Assembly (NCBI GenBank): GCA_003290165.1
Contig: QNQO01002100.1
Span: 92,098-156,097, forward strand
Source of the DNA: Berberis thunbergii
Taxonomy: Eukaryota; Streptophyta; Magnoliopsida; Ranunculales; Berberidaceae
Length of the DNA: 64,000 nt
Direction: 5' to 3'
Position 1 is the stretch's first letter, and every line of letters begins with the position of its first letter. A program made the position numbers and the translations under genes. The notes under the pieces are model-generated. The model saw only the letters and a list, made by a program, of their open reading frames with translations. It had not been told where the DNA came from and searched no databases. This document shows positions 12,583-22,059 of the stretch, in pieces.

Positions 12583-12904
12583 GAAAGTTGATGTTTGAAC
12601 TTTGGTAATTTAATAGTCATCAAATATTATAATGTATTATTATTATGTTATGGGACTAGCTCACTTTTTGCGCATTTTTCAGGTATGGCGCCATGATCAC
12701 CAAAAATTGATAGGTCACCCCCATTCCATTCAAAGGAGTCTTCCCCTAATATTGGGTCATTCCATTCAAAGAAGCCTTCCCCTAATATTGGGTCAAGTTC
12801 TTTTGGTATTTTTACTCACTCTAAACAATATAAGTTCCATTTGTTTTTATAGAAATTGTACTTAGAATTAAAAAATTTTAAAATTAATAATTTCCTTTAC
12901 ATAG

Positions 12905-13134
12905 GTAGTACGAAGAATAGGAAACTATGTGGACGAACACTGAGACAAAAGGTGACAAGTCTATCAAAAGGAACAAAACTGAGTCTGAAATTTGATGACA
13001 GACATCGGGTAATAGGAGAGCACATGCCACTATTTGCGTTTCAACATGGAATTGTCGTTCGGAATATGCAAGTTACATCTGCTGTTCCTCCGTCATGGGG
13101 AAAACTTGACCAAGATGTAAATGCCAAAATTTGA
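12905..13134 (+). pseudogene. Second CACTA gene (Transposase_24-like), 5' part
   Basis: The translation contains KLCGRTLRQKVTSLSKGTKL, FDDRHRVIGEH, FQHGIVVRNMQV and PPSWGKLDQDVNAKI. This fits the opening of the plant Ptta/En/Spm accessory transposase family (Transposase_24), where GRT..K, VG.H and W..L..D are conserved. The match stops at about 13134 and foreign sequence follows. The remainder of the same gene resumes near 16830. Confidence 0.75.
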
Positions 13135-13161
13135 CCAAAACTAGCATAATCAAAGAGATCA

Positions 13162-14364
13162 ATGAAAGTTCTTGGTTTTGCTCGTGATGTTGAAGAAGCT
13201 GAGAATAGTGAGAAGAGACTGTCAATAATGGATATTCTCCCTGTTGAGGTCATCACTGCAAACATCCTCACAAGAGTACCTATCAAACCTATCCTAAGTT
13301 GCAGGTCAGTATGCAAACCTTGGTGTAGTATAATCGATGATCCTCGGTTCCATAAGATGCACTTATCAATGATGAGCAAAATATAAATATCCTCCATCAT
13401 CTTGTGTCCTTTTTTCAAAATAGATATCTTGTCGAATCAGATATTTTCATTATCGATGATGAAGGTGGAAGTAGTACTCTCAAGTCCTCAAAGATGAAAT
13501 TTCCATGTTCAGATCTTTTAAATAGGTTTACTAAAATTTCTGATTTAGTAGTAGTGGGATCCTGCAGTGGCCTCCTTTGTTTATCTGTTGATAACTTTTT
13601 AGACGATAAGTTACAATATCTTATGTGCATATGTAATCCTGCTAGTGCCACAGATGAACCTATCAACTTGCCAGATATTACACGCATTTGCGTTTCATGT
13701 GGATTTGGGATCGACGAGGTTAATAAGAAATTCAAGGTTGTACTAATATCTTGTAGTGCTTGGGATGATCATGAGGATGAAATAGATATTCATGTATATA
13801 CTTTAGGAGCCAAGTCATGGGAAAAAAAAAGGTTCACGCATGATGAAATACCTTTTGTGTTTGGCTCATCAGGGATATTTGGTTAGGGCTTGATGACATT
13901 ATTTCATTTGATTTGGGCTGCGAAAGATTTGAAGTTACTCGAAAACCCAAATTAGATTCTATTCAAATGATCCAATAAGTCTTGGAGTGTTGGAAGGTCG
14001 TTTTTGTTATACACTTACTTCTGATGACTGCTTCGATATATGGGTCCAGAAGGAATACAAATTGAAGGAATCTTGGACCAAAGAATACGTTATAAGAAAA
14101 AGTGTACTAAATGAGATTCCTCACATTTGTAGTAAGGATGTAATTCCAGTTGCAGGTCAGATTAATGGCGAACTCATACTACACTGTGATCATTGTTGGT
14201 TGCTAGTTTCTTACAACCTGGCCAGTGGAAAAGAAACACCATTAGACCACAGTGAACTTCCAAATGTTGATGTACTTCTAAAACGTGAAGGACTTAAAAA
14301 TTTTGGTGCATGTATTTATCTTGGGATCCTCATTTCACCTGAATCAGCCTCCAATATTCTATAG
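13162..14364 (+). pseudogene. F-box protein pseudogene inside the CACTA element
   Basis: The F-box starts at Met 13228 (MDILPVEVITANILTRVPIK, PILSCRSVCKPWCSIIDD) and could be extended to 13162. Plant F-box-associated repeats follow: VVGSCSGLLCLS, CNPAS, CGFGIDEVNKKFKVV and VYTLGAKSWEKK (13550-13830), then FDIWVQKEYKLKESWTKEY (14035-14092) and YNLASGKETPLD. F-box proteins normally select substrates for SCF ubiquitin ligases. The copy is dead: stop at 13384 with a frame change, a stop near 13886, and a further frame change before 13987. It has no visible introns. It lies within the block that splits the second CACTA gene, so it was probably carried in with an insertion rather than being a resident gene. 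Confidence 0.85.
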
Positions 14365-15095
14365 AAATTCACAACATTGAAGGATAAATGGGCTAAGAAG
14401 ATGAAAGAGCTGTGCTAAAGGTGTATAGGAAATTGAGTAAGTTCGGCCTTGATGTATACTAAAGAAAGCATTTGAAAAGTGTGGTAAGGAGGGAAATTGA
14501 ATTAATGGTAATTTCATCAGAATGTTGGATTGCCTTCTTTTTTTTGTTTTGTTTTGTTTTTTTCCCTTTTTGAACTGGATCCGAGCTCAATGTCAACTCG
14601 GATTATAAGACATTTTGATTAATAGTAATTATCGTAAGCCGTGTTTATTTTTTTTGGTCTCTTTCTTCTTTTGTGTTTGTATCCCCTTTTATTTCATGTT
14701 TAATGTAAATGACAGTACTATTAGTCTACTTGTTTGCAGGTTGGTAAGTTTTAACATCTGTTAGTGTTGTCCCAATTCGAAATTGTGCATGCTGTCCCCA
14801 AAAATGCTCCAAAAACAGGGGACTTTTCAAGCCAAAAACAGAGCACAACATAAACTGACCTGCAGTACAAACTGCAATCTTCTATATAACAACACTCCAA
14901 GTTCTCTAATGACACACCCATATAGACATATATGTGTACTCTATTGTGTTTCAATCATATTTAGACATATTAGTGAAATCATATTTAGACATATTGTGAT
15001 TCAATCATATCAAGCAGTAGTAGTTTTCCTTTGAAGGAAAATGAATCAGAAATTGAGTAACCAATTAGAATGGATACTTTAGTTAGCTCTTATGT
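14365..15095. other. Non-coding stretch downstream of the F-box pseudogene
   Basis: AT-rich DNA with poly-T tracts. Three copies of an ATTTAGACATATT-like unit, joined by TCAATCATAT, lie at 14920-15011. No coding homology or terminal repeat was recognised. Confidence 0.5.
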
Positions 15096-15099
15096 CATG

Positions 15100-15275
15100 A
15101 ATCAAACCAGTAAATACGATCATGCAATAGTCTTCTGTCAGTTTCTAGGGCTTTATTTCATTAGTTGTATATGTCGGTGACTTAGTTGTTAACAGGGTAT
15201 GTAAGAATATCCATACAAAGGGTTTGGTTCCTCTCGAGCACTTTTTGGGTATAGAAGTAGAGATTCAACCATGAG
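15100..15275 (+). pseudogene. Copia reverse transcriptase fragment
   Basis: KYDHAI (about 15113) and, after a frameshift, LVVYVGDLVVNRV then GLVPLEHFLGIEVEIQP (15160-15272) match the Copia RT block around the catalytic YVDD, here YVGD. They also match the following L..LG.FLGIEV motif. Only about 60 codons are recognisable and no LTR was found nearby, so this is an isolated remnant. Confidence 0.7.
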
Positions 15276-16111
15276 AATAAATTTCTGACTAAGAAAGTAA
15301 AGCATATACTCAAATCTATGCAAATTGGGAGGATTGCTAAAGTTGGTATGAAACTATGGAAGTAAATTGAATAAGAACAAGCAACACTCGACTTCTTCTA
15401 CTCATGCATTTAAGTCCTCCTAAGAGAGAACATTTTGAACTTTACTGTGTCAGAATTACCTACTGAAAGTTAAATCTGACACCATTCTATACTTGGGAGG
15501 ACTACACATGAATCCATTCAAGGTAATGGGATTGCAACGTAACAAGTTTGCTTCCCTATCCTCAAGTCTAATCTAGTACAAAGAAACCCATAGGAAGAGG
15601 CACACCGTCTAATGTCACCCTAGCAGTTTTGGTGTTCAGAATTACTAATTGGATCGTATTTGTTTAGTTTGTTTGGTTTTTTCATTTTTCCTGGTAGAAA
15701 AGACCCAACATAAGGATTGCACAGATATGTTAGGCATGTTACTCGTTATCTGCTACGTATAAGGGCCAAAATATACTGGTATTTGGACAAAATTGCGGGT
15801 GCTGCTAGGTTGTTGTTTTTTTTTTTTTTTTTTTTTTTTTTTTTCTGGTGTAAAACTGGCTGGATGTTGGTGCAAAAAAATCGGATTTTCTTCTTTGTGT
15901 TCACTTCTTGCCATGAAGCCAATATTTGAACCAGTTAACTAAATATGCCACATTCACCTTAGATCGATTGCAATGATTGAGCCCAAATGATCGCCTTCTC
16001 CTTCTAACACCACAAAACAAAACCACCGATCTGATCAATAATGCATTCTATCCTATTCTCAAGTGAATAAACTACGACTACTTTCAATAGAGAGACAAAT
16101 CGAAGCTTTAC
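15276..16111. other. Unassigned stretch with a 29-base T-run
   Basis: A run of about 29 T residues lies at 15816-15844. Otherwise the sequence is AT-rich with no convincing coding signal. The right-hand part probably belongs to the body of the minus-strand CACTA remnant whose end is at 16612. Confidence 0.4.
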
Positions 16112-16612
16112 CTGCAGCTGGTGGTGGTCTCTCTTTTGAGAAGAAGAAGAGGGAAATTTAGGGTTTTTGGTTCGACTAAAAGAGGGGAAGACTGGGTAGG
16201 TGACTTAAAAGAGTTTGGGGTTTCGATGTCCCGGCGGATATATAAGCCCGACAAAAATATATATTGCTGGCGGATATCCTGAAATTCGTGGCAACTAAAA
16301 CCTCATTACCAATTATGTCAATATTTAATGAGCAATTGCGCGGCAATATTTCCCGTTTTAGACTTTCATGGAGAAATAAGCGTCAGTTTAGAATTTATAA
16401 CCACCGGCACAAATTTTATTGATTTTTAATGAGCATTTGAGCGGGGGAATTTTCCTCTATATATTTTCGTGGTGAATATAAACACTAGAAGCATTATCCT
16501 GGCGGATAAATGTGTCAAGATTTTTCTTTTTTCGATGGATACCCTTAATCTGTCGGGAATATGCCTTTAGTGTCATATATCATTCGCCAGAATAGCCCTT
16601 TTTGTAGTAGTG
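16112..16612 (-). mobile_element. End of a second, different CACTA element, minus strand
   Basis: Read on the minus strand from 16612, the sequence begins CACTACTACAAAAAGGGC and carries repeated ATCCGCCAG-like subterminal motifs. A TATATAA box (about 16237-16243 on +) follows, then a CT-rich leader and a CAG/GTAAAG splice-donor-like site near 16113. This is the typical 5' end of a CACTA element. It is not similar to the end at 4716, so it is a separate family. No partner terminus was found to its left. Confidence 0.65.
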
Positions 16613-16829
16613 ACAAATACTTTCCAATTAATCTAATACTAGATTGTGTGTTGTCGTAGTATGTTTTGTGTGGGAGCAATAAAAATCATAAAGTTAGGTT
16701 CAAGATCATTTTACAGTAAAAATAATTAACAAATTTGAAAACCAGAGTCCTAGATTAACTATAAATTGGTGGTACCTTAAGTTATGGTGGCAAACATGGA
16801 TAAGACTAGTTTTACTTTTCTTCTTTTTT
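16613..16829. other. AT-rich spacer before the second CACTA gene resumes
   Basis: About 220 bp without a recognised motif. It probably belongs to intron sequence of the outer CACTA second gene. Confidence 0.4.
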
Positions 16830-17822
16830 CTCTTTGGCTCCATTCATAAGGAGACTTGACTTGAACTCAAAAAAATTTACATTTGCAAACCACTTTATTC
16901 AAGGTTCTGTTGGTTCAAAAGAAAAAAAAGAGTTTGTAGATGATGTAAATGATGGATTACACCAATGGTGGCCTTATTTACTGCATGGAATATCCTTTCA
17001 TACTGTTATTATTCAACAATTTTTACATTATATATGCATACTTCATTCTTGATGACATGGTTTTTTAAATTCGTTTTTAATAAATTAAAAAATTGTGTGA
17101 TAAGAATAAAGACTTGCGTGACGTACAACAAATGCTTCATCGTGCAGGCATAAAATTCTTCGCCATAATTGAGGATGAAGAGGTTAAGTACAAAATGTTT
17201 GAGATTTTGTGTTTGAATACCAACTTAGTAGAAAGATAGTTAATCATTTGTGTACGTTTTCTATTGTTGCCATATGAAAAGGACAGGAGTTCGTCCATCC
17301 CATATTAGGATGTTTGAGCTTTTGCTTATACAGGCAAAGATGGATCATATTCAAATGTATTCACTTAAAGAAAGGCGGTCATTTTTTTTTCAATTTAAAA
17401 TTGTTGGTATCCATTACCATTTATATTCCATATTCACTAACTAAATCTGCGTTTAAATGTAGGAAGAGATACAAAATCTTACCGTGCAACGAGAGGAGGG
17501 ATTAAACTCCTTAGATGACGACTACATTTTCGCTCAAGTATTCGGGCCAGACAGACCTGGACGTGTACGTTGTAGGGGACATGGGGTCACACCAACATCT
17601 GAAAACGACACGAGTAATCGCTTTGGATATCAAGCTACAAAAGAAGCAAGACGAGCGATTGAGATTGCAAGGAAAGAGGTTGCGCAAGCAAAAAAAGAGT
17701 TGGCAAACTACAAGAAAGTGGCCAATGATGAAATGAATAAAATGAAGGATGATATGACTATGATGATGCAAGCATTGAGGAGACTAACTGATCAAAACAA
17801 TGGTGGATCTGAGACACGTTAG
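16830..17822 (+). pseudogene. Second CACTA gene (Transposase_24-like), 3' part
   Basis: LDLNSKKFTFANHF near 16852 fits the middle of Transposase_24-type proteins. The clearest part is 17484-17822: DDDYIFAQVFGPDRPGRVRC, then RGHGVTPTSEN, then a charged stretch of about 55 residues predicted to form a coiled coil (ARRAIEIARKEVAQAKKELA, MNKMKDDMTMMMQALRRL). The V.G.DR.GRVR.RG.G.TPT motif followed by a coiled coil is the hallmark C-terminus of Ptta/En/Spm proteins. Its position after TNP2 and before the subterminal repeats fits the outer CACTA element. Confidence 0.8.
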
Positions 17823-18469
17823 CAATGAGTTTTTTAAAGTGATAATAACTAGGATGTGTTCTGTATGCCATCAGTGATAATAGTTGTTTTCATATTTGTT
17901 CCTTATTTGTTGATTTTTGCTACAATAATTTCGAGTTTTGCTATTGAAATATCCATAGTTAATTAGCTAGAGAGCTGCAAAGCTTCAACTGAGTTTTGGT
18001 TCAACTCCACCAGTATAATTGTTAATTTTATTACTTGTTGTCTACAGGTTCGAAATGGTTGTCGATGTGCTATACTTGGATGTATATATATCTGGATGCA
18101 GAGCTCACTTATGTTGGTTTTTCTTACATGCTGGTTAAGACATAGGATTCTGTTTTGTTTCTAACTTTTTTGGATTATTCATGTTGTTATAAGAGAATGT
18201 GGTATATGTTCTTACAAACTTTCCATGGTTGAACATACTGTTTTACCTATAAATATATTAAAGGGTTATGTTCATTGTGTTGCTATTTTCTTTGTTATAT
18301 TTTTTGTGAAGCTTATGTTGTTGATAGGGTTGCCAATGAGTCAAAGATGGGTTCATGACAGATTCGCATTGGCAATAAGTTTTAAATTTAGTGTTATCAA
18401 TGTATTTATTTTAGTTGGAATCAACATTTTTATTGAAACAGGTTGAGCTGCTTGAAACTGATTTTTTGT

Positions 18470-18807
18470 ATGCAGGTTTTTTAACATAATCGGTGCTTTC
18501 AAAGCATCGCAAAAAATCTTTGTCGGCACTTTAAAGCGCTATTACAAAGTTATAGATACGGCGTTTGTATCCAATGGGAAATTGACATATCCATTTCTTT
18601 ATCGGCGCTTATATAAACTATTATGCCGGTTTGAAAAGCGTCGTAAATGTAGATTTTAACCGGCGCTTCACATAAAGTGTCATTAATCCTTTGCTGACAC
18701 ATACTATTTTCGACGCTTTATAAAATGTCTGCAATAATCTAAATCGGCACATTTCTTTTTATACAGGCGCTTCTAAAAGCGCCGCTTAAAATAAATTTGT
18801 TGTAGTG
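18470..18807 (+). repeat. CACTA 3' subterminal repeats and terminal inverted repeat
   Basis: GGCGCTT/AAGCGCC-type motifs recur in both orientations at about 18490, 18525, 18550, 18605, 18640, 18662, 18713 and 18768-18786, ending in TTGTAGTG at 18807. Clustered short motifs near the ends are the known binding sites of CACTA accessory proteins. Here they help to fix the right boundary. Confidence 0.7.
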
Positions 18808-18918
18808 ATTTAAGGCTTATATGCTAAGAAAAAAGGCTTTATGTTCAGGTTATGCTAATTTGAAAAATTGAAAAATAGATTATCAGATGGTATTTAGAAT
18901 ATCTCAATGTAGTAGGTG

Positions 18919-19142
18919 TGTTTAGTGATAAAGGAGGTGACACCTAACCCCATAGAAGTATTTAAGAAGAGAGTACGATTTATTGTCAGTTAGTTTGGAT
19001 TGTAACTTCGAGAAAACTAGGGTTCTTGGTGTGAATAAACTAGAGTTTTGTTTTCTTAATTTGGATTGTAACTTTAAGAAAACTAGGGTTCTTGGTATGA
19101 ATAATCTGTTTACATGGTTATATCCGCTATGCCTGATCTATA
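18919..19142 (+). repeat. Gypsy A 5' LTR
   Basis: Shares with 23978-24178 the series GTGACAC.TA.CCCCATAG, AGTATTTAAGAAGAGAGTA, CTGTTTACATGGT and TGATCTAT. Compared with the 3' copy it has an extra internal tandem duplication: TTTGGATTGTAACTT..GAGAAAACTAGGG occurs twice (about 18995 and 19059). The exact start is uncertain. Confidence 0.75.
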
Positions 19143-19144
19143 AA

Positions 19145-19160
19145 TTGATATCAGAATGAG
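19145..19160 (+). promoter_or_regulatory. Gypsy A primer-binding site
   Basis: TTGATATCAGAATGAG directly after the 5' LTR resembles TGGTATCAGAGC, the complement of the initiator tRNA-Met 3' end used by many plant LTR elements. Several bases have changed. Confidence 0.6.
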
Positions 19161-19193
19161 AATGCTCCATGGAGATTCAACGATTGTTTTGAA

Positions 19194-19790
19194 TTGCACA
19201 TGGACATGGTAAATAGAATAGAACGGGGAAAGGAGATGAACGTGAAGACAATGTCTCACAAATCTAGAACGAATGACTATCGACAGGTGGTCAACCTTAT
19301 GGTACGAATGACAAACGAGACCACACACAGTCCGTTAGATCACACACAACCCATTAGATCACCTAGTAGCACTACAAGTTCAAGTGACCAACCATCTCTG
19401 TTGTGCATGTAGGTCGACCATTTGTGAGGTTTTTTGAGGATGTTTTCCTCATTAAAGGGCTATGAGAGCGCTTGTTTGTTGGCTCCATTGCCTCGTTGTT
19501 TGGCAGATAATGAGTTTTTGGGTCTTTCTGTTTTTCAGTTTCCTCATTTTTTTTGTGAAGACAAAGTGGACAATGTTGCTTGATGAGAAAACAATATTTT
19601 TGCGCACGATGTCGTTGTAAAGGAAAAATTGTAGCATGATCATTGATGGAGGATCCAGTGAGAGCTTGGTGTCCAAATTAATGGTGGATACCTTAGGGTT
19701 GAAGGAGAAAACACTTTATGTGCCTTTTACAGTGGGTAGCTGGACTCGAGTAAGAAAGCGAGGGCAACCACGAAGTGTGTAGTTTCTTCC
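19194..19790 (+). pseudogene. Gypsy A gag remnant and protease
   Basis: At 19630-19710 the translation reads CSMIIDGGSSESLVSKLMVD then TLGLK, matching the Gypsy retropepsin block CxxIIDSGSxxNxVSxxxVxxLxL; the active-site D-S-G is D-G-G here. NIFAHDVVVKEK just upstream corresponds to the lead-in to the protease. An ORF at 19194-19412 is in the gag position but has no clear motif. The rest of gag appears deleted. Confidence 0.7.
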
Positions 19791-19912
19791 ACTATTGGTC
19801 AGTATAGCGATCATATTTGGTGTACTGCTATTGTGATGAATAATTTTCATTTTCTATTAGGGAGACTGTGACAGTTTCAATGATGATTGTTTTATGATGG
19901 GTATATGAACAC

Positions 19913-20604
19913 TGATGATACATCAAACCATCATCTGATCAAAATCGTACACGTGTCATGATAATCTCGTCAACAAAACAAAGCAGGCTCGATTGCATGC
20001 TCAATCCAGTGAGGCCCAGATAGCATTAAGCCCATTATTGGTAGATTCTAGAACGTTGGACCCAAATTGCAACGCCTTAATAAGCCCATGTATCATGCGA
20101 TCAAGCCCAATACTTGTAAGCCCTGATAAGGCAAGAGTAAGCTTCGATATGGAAAATATATGGGGGATCGACTCAAGACAGGCATGCTAGCAATACATTG
20201 ATTCCGACTAGGAAACAAATACTGGAGTATAAGTCAGACAAGGAAACTTCCTTGCATAGACTACACTAAGAAAGAGAAATCTCTCTCGTAGATCTAGGAA
20301 CACAAGTCGTGTAGGGAAACTACCCCACATGGGCAGCTCCCAACTAGGAAAGGATCTCCAACAAGATCTCTTTCCCAAAGCTATGCCACCAAAGGCCCTC
20401 CCCAAGAAGGACTTTCATACTATAAAAGGGAGATAAAGTCGATGAATTAAGGTACGCTATAGAAACCCAATTTATAGCTTTAAGCCTTATCTAACTTAAG
20501 CATCGGATTACCATCGACTGCCACATGGTGGTCTTTGGCTCACGTCTGCTACTTGTGCAGGTGTAGGTTAAGGCAAGGAAGGAGATCAGAAATCGACTAT
20601 ATCA
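19913..20604 (+). mobile_element. Solo LTR of the Tat/Ogre-like B-E family
   Basis: Begins TGATGATACATCA and ends GACTATATCA, matching the family termini TGATGATACA and CTGCATCA. It is flanked by a perfect 5-bp duplication AACAC (19908-19912 and 20605-20609). A TATA box (CTATAAAAGGG near 20421) and the GGCTCACGTCTGCTACTTGTG stretch near its end are shared with the LTRs at 25408 and 33737. No internal region remains, so it arose by LTR-LTR recombination after insertion into Gypsy A. Confidence 0.9.
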
Positions 20605-20644
20605 AACACTTACAATTTTTGTGATGCTGAAGTACACAAATGTC

Positions 20645-21039
20645 TGTTACAGGCATTTCATCCCATGCTTCCTAAAACATTACCCTCCGGAGTGGATAGT
20701 AGAGTACATCAGCTGGATGTTTCCATATTTATAATGCAGGAGATCCTTGATGATATGTATGAGCCACATATAGTTACTTCACGAATCCAGTTTCCAAATC
20801 TACTCATTTTACCTCATATGCAACAACTTATTGCCAAGTTCAATAATATACGCAGTGAGGTTAGCGGATCTTTGCCACCTTAACAGAATATTTAATGTGT
20901 TATTGAGCTGGATCTGAGAACCACTATCCCTAATAGACCACATTATTGTATGGCTCCTAAGGAACATGATGAGTTATAGTGACAAGCTAATGAACTTTTG
21001 GACAAGGGATACATCAGGGAGAGTACCGTGCAGCTCTTG
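20645..21039 (+). pseudogene. Gypsy A pol, N-terminal RT segment
   Basis: MLPKTLPSGVDSRVHQLD (20668) matches the plant Gypsy lead-in LP..LPP.R...H.I. VIELDLRTTIPNRPHYCMAP and KEHDEL (20902-20978) match IDL..G..P.N.P.YRM.P.E..EL. LLDKGYIRESTVQLL (20995-21039) matches the LL.KG.IR.S.SP... motif. The frame is then interrupted by the putative MITE and resumes at 21471. Confidence 0.85.
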
Positions 21040-21470
21040 TCAAGGAATGAGAGAAGGGTATGAGTGTGATTGAGACTTGAGAGAGTGAGCTTTGGAGATT
21101 TGTGATAAAGAAAAGGGAAAATGGTTTAATTTGTATTCATATAGTCACAATATGAGGTTAGGATTATCCATTTTCTGAACAACTAAAATTATCATTTCTT
21201 ATATTTATATATACTAATTTTTTAACTACTTTTTTTTTTTAATTATATTGATTTCATGTTTGTTTCATTTCTTGGTATTTAGCATTCATTTAATGTGTTT
21301 AATAAATTTATTTACTTGTATCTATTTTTTCAAATATTTCATTTACCTCGAAATATAGTGTATATGTATTTCACGTATCCTCGAAATTTTACGTTTTTCT
21401 TTATACACCGAAATATTTCTTAAAATCAGGAGACCGAAATTAACTCAAAAAAAAAATCTTAATCCTTGGT
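21040..21470. mobile_element. Putative MITE inserted in Gypsy A RT
   Basis: An AT-rich non-coding block of 431 bp splits the RT coding sequence exactly between LL and the ESKKDGSFCM motif. Its ends are imperfect inverted repeats (TCAAGGAATGAG and the complement of CTTAATCCTTGGT) and it is flanked by TCTTG on both sides (21035-21039 and 21471-21475). Its right end resembles sequence at 25230-25300. The superfamily is uncertain. Confidence 0.6.
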
Positions 21471-21960
21471 TCTTGCTTTGTTAGAGTCTAAGAAGGATGG
21501 CTCTTTTTGTATGTGTGTGGATTCTTGAGCCCTTAATAAAATTACTGTCAAGTATAGCTTTCCAATTACAAATCTGGAAGATATGCTTGATAATTCGCAG
21601 GGCGCCATGATATTTATAAAGTTGGATCTTAAAAGCGAGTATCACCAGATTCGTATGTGGCCTAGATATGAATGGAAAACAACTTTTTAGAACTAATGAA
21701 GGATTGCATGAATGATTGACACATTATACAACCTTTTATATTATTTTTCAATGATGTTCTTATCTTTAGTCGCACGGAGGAGGAACACTTATGTCATGTT
21801 AACACTACTTTGGAGGTTCTGCTAGACCATCCATCAATTTTGTTTGAATTTGAAAAAGTGTGCTTTCATGGTATTTTTGGTGATCTTCTTGGAATATGTT
21901 GTGTTGAGAGGTGGGATGTCTAGTCGTCAGTAAAAAATTGCACCTATTTGTAATTGGCTT
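21471..21960 (+). pseudogene. Gypsy A pol, main RT segment
   Basis: [27 protein letters not shown] and [17 protein letters not shown] (21487-21657) match the Gypsy PKKDGSWRMCVDYR, LN..T....PL and FSK.DL..GYHQIR motifs, including the first catalytic Asp. FFNDVLIFSRTEEEH (21747-21795) aligns with the active-site F/YxDD block but has lost one Asp. LEYVVLRGGMS (about 21890) matches the LG..V...G. motif. Multiple frameshifts make it non-functional. Confidence 0.88.
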
Positions 21961-22059
21961 GTGCCAACATGTTCTTCCAAGTACACAAATTTCATGGATT
22001 GATCAATTTTTATTGATGATTTATTGAGGGTTTTAGTTCTATTATGACACTGTTGATTG

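Larger units (their letters stand above)
4716..18807 (+). mobile_element. CACTA (En/Spm) DNA transposon, about 14.1 kb including insertions
   Basis: The left end begins CACTACAAAAAAAGC at 4716. The right end reads TTTGTTGTAGTG up to 18807, which reverse-complements to CACTACAACAAA, so about 11 of the first 13 bases match. Inside, in order, are a leader and promoter, a TNP2-type transposase (9376-12582) and a second Transposase_24-like gene (12905-17822), then GC-rich subterminal repeats (18470-18807). AAGCACCGCC near the left end resembles the right-end motif AAGCGCCG. The flanking trinucleotides (TAT and ATT) do not match, so the 3-bp target duplication is lost or an end is slightly misplaced. 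A foreign block of about 3.7 kb (13140-16830) interrupts the second gene. Confidence 0.8.

Noticed and set aside
13162..14364. Functional F-box gene
   Set aside because: Stops and frameshifts in three places and location inside transposon sequence.
14765..15034. Cys-rich short ORFs as small secreted proteins
   Set aside because: No signal peptide or conserved Cys pattern, and part of the sequence is simple ATTTAGACATATT repetition.
15717..15929. ORF running through the T-run
   Set aside because: The poly-Phe stretch is only the T-run and the rest has no known motif.
4716..16612. Pairing the CACTA end at 4716 with the end at 16612 as one element
   Set aside because: The termini differ after CACTAC, the subterminal motifs differ, and the Transposase_24 C-terminus plus matching GCGCC motifs lie beyond 16612. 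The end at 18807 is a better partner.
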